From Alisma plantago-aquatica (lineage: Eukaryota > Streptophyta > Magnoliopsida > Alismatales > Alismataceae), in NCBI GenBank assembly GCA_963693085.1, contig OY856409.1:237700558-237764557 (forward strand): 64,000 bases of DNA, read 5' to 3'. Below are positions 60,638 to 64,000 of the stretch, piece after piece. Below the pieces are notes generated by a model. It did not search any database. It saw nothing but the letters and a program-made list of their open reading frames with translations, and was not told the origin of the DNA. Position 1 is the first letter of the stretch. Every line of letters begins with the position of its first letter. The position numbers were made by a program, and so were the translations under genes.

Positions 60638-62633
60638 TGTGATGAAGTGGAATTTCACTATTTATTGATCTAGTTACATTTGTACCATTTCTTCTATCCC
60701 TTTTTTTTCTATTTGACCCTAGTTCATCATTTCAGTGGTCTTTGAACATATGTGACATTCCAATTGGAAATGGAGAAGTTGATTCAAATTATATGCAATT
60801 GTGACATCAAAGCTTAGCCTTCGTTGACTATTGAACTTGAAAAAAATGTGATCAAACTTTACCAATATCAACCCAGACTTTTTATACAAGAAGATGAAGT
60901 TATAATGGAAATGTTACACAAATAGCATGATTTTTGGAGTTCCCTACAAATATTTATGATTTTCTTTAGGTTTTGAATAGAAAAATCCAAATCTTAATTT
61001 GTTTTCATCTTGTCTTTACCTATTCAGTAATCCTTGTACGGATGGTGTGACCAATAGGGTCTGTTGGATCAAGCTCTCATTGACTAGGACCCAATTCATG
61101 TGTAAATCCATCATCTTCAACCTCCCACAATTACCAAGTGATAATGGTGTGGCCTCCCCAGCACTTGTCACCATTCTAGACCCTTCTGGAAAAAACCTTA
61201 CCTCCTAAACTCTCTCTCTCTCTTATGAATCTAACCCCATTGATATTTGATTTGATTTTTTCTTTGTGAACAAACTATGATATTCAAAATGACCTCCATA
61301 TCCCCTCTTAGACCAACGAGGAAGGTTTTTGAGACCGTAGATCAATCCTAATCAGGAACCTCACTCTTGCTCACCCCATACCTTTCCTAGACATCTCAAG
61401 GCCTCAAAGACCCCCTTTCTCGCCTCCTCTGTAGTGCATCTTTGTGGTACCGCCACAACATCAATTATGAGGATTCTTTCCTTGGTCCTTCTTGATAATT
61501 TTGACCCTATGGTCAAGGTGAGCCTAACTAGTTGCTTTATGGGTTTTCCTAGACCTCTGGATCTACTTCCCTTAGGCTCTTCCAAGTACCATCACTGTGA
61601 GATGGTTGCCCTCTTGTAGGCTTGGCTCAGTGTAGGAAAGGAGTTTCGACCATATGATTGGGTCAAGGTTCAACATTGATCGTGAATCCAACCATCTAGA
61701 ATCTAAAGTTGAGCCATGTCTCCTAACTACATAGCTTAGTGGAGGGAAATATGCCAGATGCTTGATCTTTTATCAACTTGTCTTAACCACCATCCAAGGG
61801 CCATTGTATCTCCTAAATAGGTAGTTCTCGACTCCTTTCTCATAGAAATTCTAAAAAATAGTGTGATTGTGGAAAAAAGATTGTAATTACATCTGTGCTC
61901 CAAATATTTCGAACTTATGGTCCATTTTGATTGAAAAAATGAGAAGGTTCAATAAAATTATTTGAATAGTCTCATTCTCATCCTAGTTCCTATAATATCT
62001 CAAAACTTATCTTAATTACTTATTTAAATGAGAGTAATGCCCAAATATGATGATAAAGATCCTCCAAACCCTGGATCTAATATAACAATAATTTTGAGGA
62101 TGATTTGGACCCTAGATCATATCTTAGTCACCTTGATAATGATGATGGTAATATTTATGTGAAACATGATTAGTGTTAATTTGACTAATGTGACCTAGGT
62201 TGTAATCAATCATCTAATATTGATAATGACATGAATAAAGATGAATTGACATTGATTGATAACATAAGTATGAGATATTGTTATAACTTAGGGCCACATT
62301 AGGACGTAATCTCCCCATCCACCTTAATCTGAGACCATATTGAATCATATCCCAAAAATATTGATCCTCATGATGTGTTATATGATTGGGACCATTGACC
62401 TACTTTTGACCCCAAATCTCAAGGATAGATTTTTCTTCTGCATCTTACGAAGGGGAAAATAACTTCTAAGAGTTGTTTCATGGGAATCAAAGTGAATCAA
62501 GTGATTGATAATCGACTCAAGATAGGGTAATATCTCTTATATATGAGGTTGTTAAGCAAAGATGCACCCTTTGAAAACTTAGGACATAAGTCTAGAGTTT
62601 TATGGATGTTTTTAGCTTTCGTTAGCTATACAT
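60638..62633 (+). repeat. Probable 3' LTR start and following unassigned sequence
   Basis: An LTR should start at TGTGATGAAGTGG (60638) after the polypurine tract. Its right end was not found and no partner LTR with this start was seen in the window. Frames at 60999-61208, 61361-61585 and 61434-61619 overlap on opposite strands and are not supported. Confidence 0.4.
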
Positions 62634-62692
62634 GGAAACCTCATTATAGACTTGGGTAGTTCAATTAGTAGTATGAGATCCCTTATTTTATC
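62634..62692 (+). pseudogene. Possible gypsy-type aspartic protease relic
   Basis: The + strand reads GNLIIDLGSSISSMRSLIL, close to the Athila/Tat protease pattern DLGASI-x-x-M-P-L. It is isolated between stops and next to the LINE poly(A) end. The upstream reading frame gives no gag. Chance similarity is possible. Confidence 0.3.
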
Positions 62693-62814
62693 TTAAAACT
62701 TGTACAGTGAGTCACATGTTAGTGTCTTTCACTTGGATGGTATGATCCAAATGCATTCAAGCGCATAGTAAAAGAGAAAGTCATTTTGACTCTATTTGTC
62801 TATCTAAATGGTTC

Positions 62815-62825
62815 TTTTTTTTTTT
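62815..62825 (-). other. Poly(A) tail of the LINE
   Basis: A run of 11 T on the + strand ending the 3' untranslated region of the - strand LINE; it marks the target-primed reverse transcription end. Confidence 0.75.
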
Positions 62826-62986
62826 GATTAAGCCAGGGGACCATCTATTCACCCCACTCCCCTCGTGTGGGCACAATCAAAAGCAAACATACATCTCCTG
62901 CTGAAACGCAGGTAACCCCACATAACACACCAACACATAACACACATCAAACAAGGCCGCACAAACCGACCCAAAAAAAAACCCTC

Positions 62987-63994
62987 TTACCTCTCTCTCC
63001 TCAACACAACATAAGGCGTCTTGTGCTTCTCAAGAAACACCATGCCCCTAATCCTACTAGGAAGAATCCTCATATCAGAAACAACAATCGGCTCAGTCAA
63101 ATGCATACCCCATCTCCCTATCTCCTTCGGGATCGAATTGATAACTTTATGCACTAACGATCCAGTAATGTCCCTCTCCGCAATGATCTCCTTCACCTCT
63201 TTGATCAAATTAACGATCTTCCAAGGTGCAACATCAGCTCCCCACAACATACCATAGACCGAACGATCATCAATCTCCACACTAGAAACATGTAAAAACT
63301 GATCTTCCGCAAACTTAACACCAACAGCACACGCTTGAACAAGCGCCATCTGGTAGCAATCAGCCGTCAACCAAGCTCTAGAAATCTGACAAACAGCAGC
63401 ATGATGGTTCCTAACAATCCCAGCCATCCACCATCTATTACGGCCATAGATATCACGGTTCTTCCCAACCGCAATGTTCAGCTTCAGATTATAAATGTCA
63501 GGATTCATCCACCTCACCAAACTAATCTCCTTCAGCACGTACATAGGATCCTCCACCCCATAAGCCTTAATCCTGTTATGAAAAGAAGAATCAGCTATGC
63601 GGGTGAATCTTTTTTGCTTCATCAAAGCGTTAATCTGGTATATCAACCAATCCACCTCCCTGTTCCAAAGAATCTTCCTGTTATCATATCTAGCCGCACA
63701 CCTCATCCGCCAAATACAGTACGGAATAATGGTGGCCATGCACGCCACAAGCCATAGCTGCAAATCGCCAGAACTACCAAAGGAACAAGCATCAATCAAA
63801 GATATCCGATCCGCGGGAGCAGGATAATCCGTGATCTCCGTGAACCTGGTCCAGAAAGACGTGGCAATCTGACTATGAAACATAAGATGGTCAATGTCTT
63901 CCACACTTGGCTCATCACAACAATCACACCGGGATGCTAGAGCAATATAGCAACTGGCCACGTTCTCATCAGTAGGGACAGCATTCTTCATCAT
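62987..63994 (-). CDS. LINE ORF2 C-terminus: RT zinc-binding domain and RNase H-like region (5' truncated by window)
   Basis: 335 codons, open to the window edge; the Met at 63994 is only the first in view and the protein surely starts further upstream. Residues 23-40 hold a zinc-ribbon-like C-x2-C-x9-H-x3-H (CDCC..HLMFH) as in the zf-RVT domain that follows plant LINE reverse transcriptases, then FWTRF and the WLVACMATIIPYCIWRMRCAAR helix. Residues 171-290 follow the plant LINE RNase H layout (KLNIAVG, RWWMAGIVRNHHA, EIDDRSV, HKVINSIPKEI). The first catalytic Asp (usual LNxDG) appears replaced in LNIAVG and the Glu position (usual AEL) is not evident, while the EIDD acid is kept. The RNase H may be inactive or strongly diverged. 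Confidence 0.78.
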   Translation of the reverse strand: MMKNAVPTDENVASCYIALASRCDCCDEPSVEDIDHLMFHSQIATSFWTRFTEITDYPAPADRISLIDACSFGSSGDLQLWLVACMATIIPYCIWRMRCAARYDNRKILWNREVDWLIYQINALMKQKRFTRIADSSFHNRIKAYGVEDPMYVLKEISLVRWMNPDIYNLKLNIAVGKNRDIYGRNRWWMAGIVRNHHAAVCQISRAWLTADCYQMALVQACAVGVKFAEDQFLHVSSVEIDDRSVYGMLWGADVAPWKIVNLIKEVKEIIAERDITGSLVHKVINSIPKEIGRWGMHLTEPIVVSDMRILPSRIRGMVFLEKHKTPYVVLRRER

Positions 63995-64000
63995 CTTCCA

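Larger units (their letters stand above)
62815..64000 (-). mobile_element. 3' end of a plant LINE (non-LTR retrotransposon)
   Basis: Eleven T's at 62815-62825 are the poly(A) tail on the - strand, followed by a short 3' untranslated region (about 160 bp) and a long open frame with LINE C-terminal domains. The element continues past the right window edge, so its 5' end and target duplication cannot be judged. It looks much younger than its neighbours because the frame is open and CpGs are frequent. Confidence 0.82.

Noticed and set aside
63021..63827. Several + strand frames up to 140 codons
   Set aside because: Antisense shadows of the LINE ORF.

Overview
The window looks like a plant (probably angiosperm) nuclear, repeat-rich region. 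Nearly everything recognisable is a transposable element: Ty3/gypsy elements of Athila-like and Tekay/Del-like chromovirus type, Ty1/copia elements, a plant LINE with a C-terminal RNase H-like region, small MITE- and TRIM-like elements, and long (TA)n microsatellites. I found no intact host gene, rRNA, tRNA gene or CRISPR array. Most of the window is AT-rich and CpG-poor, as expected of old methylated repeats. The exceptions are the Athila-like element, part of one LTR and the LINE.

Layout. (1) 1-18073: a decayed Tekay/Del-like chromovirus on the + strand. Its pol remnant (RT to integrase) lies at about 12175-14723 and its complete 3' LTR at 14724-18073. It is split by a full-length Athila-like element on the - strand (1167-12169) with two 1800-bp LTRs, a tRNA-Asp-type primer site, a polypurine tract and a 5-bp target duplication ATAGG. 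The nested element is itself broken: no visible gag core, a 487-bp tandem duplication in the RNase H region that shifts frame, an in-frame stop, and a single-base frameshift in integrase. (2) 18074-20510: unrecognised sequence with two hairpin-like words. (3) 20511-27043: an old - strand copia element with about 1-kb LTRs and substituted catalytic residues in protease, integrase and RT. (4) 27943-28500: a TRIM-like mini LTR element. (5) About 29400-40778: diverged - strand chromovirus LTR-like copies about 2-2.7 kb long, in direct orientation, plus a pol-end remnant. Two copies of a foldback MITE sit inside (TA)n tracts; one copy interrupts one repeat and is absent from its neighbour. (6) 42239-51818: a full-length but decayed + strand copia element (LTRs about 2.04 kb, target duplication ACAAT). 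(7) 52713-56432: a solo LTR with target duplication CATCC. (8) 56438-62814: fragments of further LTR elements (TATA box, Met-type primer site, pol end with polypurine tract) and a 48-bp minisatellite. (9) 62815-64000: the 3' end of a LINE on the - strand, with an open 335-codon frame running to the window edge.

The elements do not act together as a pathway; their relations are insertion, nesting, recombination and decay. The most notable signal is the microsatellite-associated MITE family, which resembles rice Micron in behaviour, together with a paralogous empty site in the adjacent repeat copy. Divergences quoted are estimates by eye from short stretches, not computed alignments.
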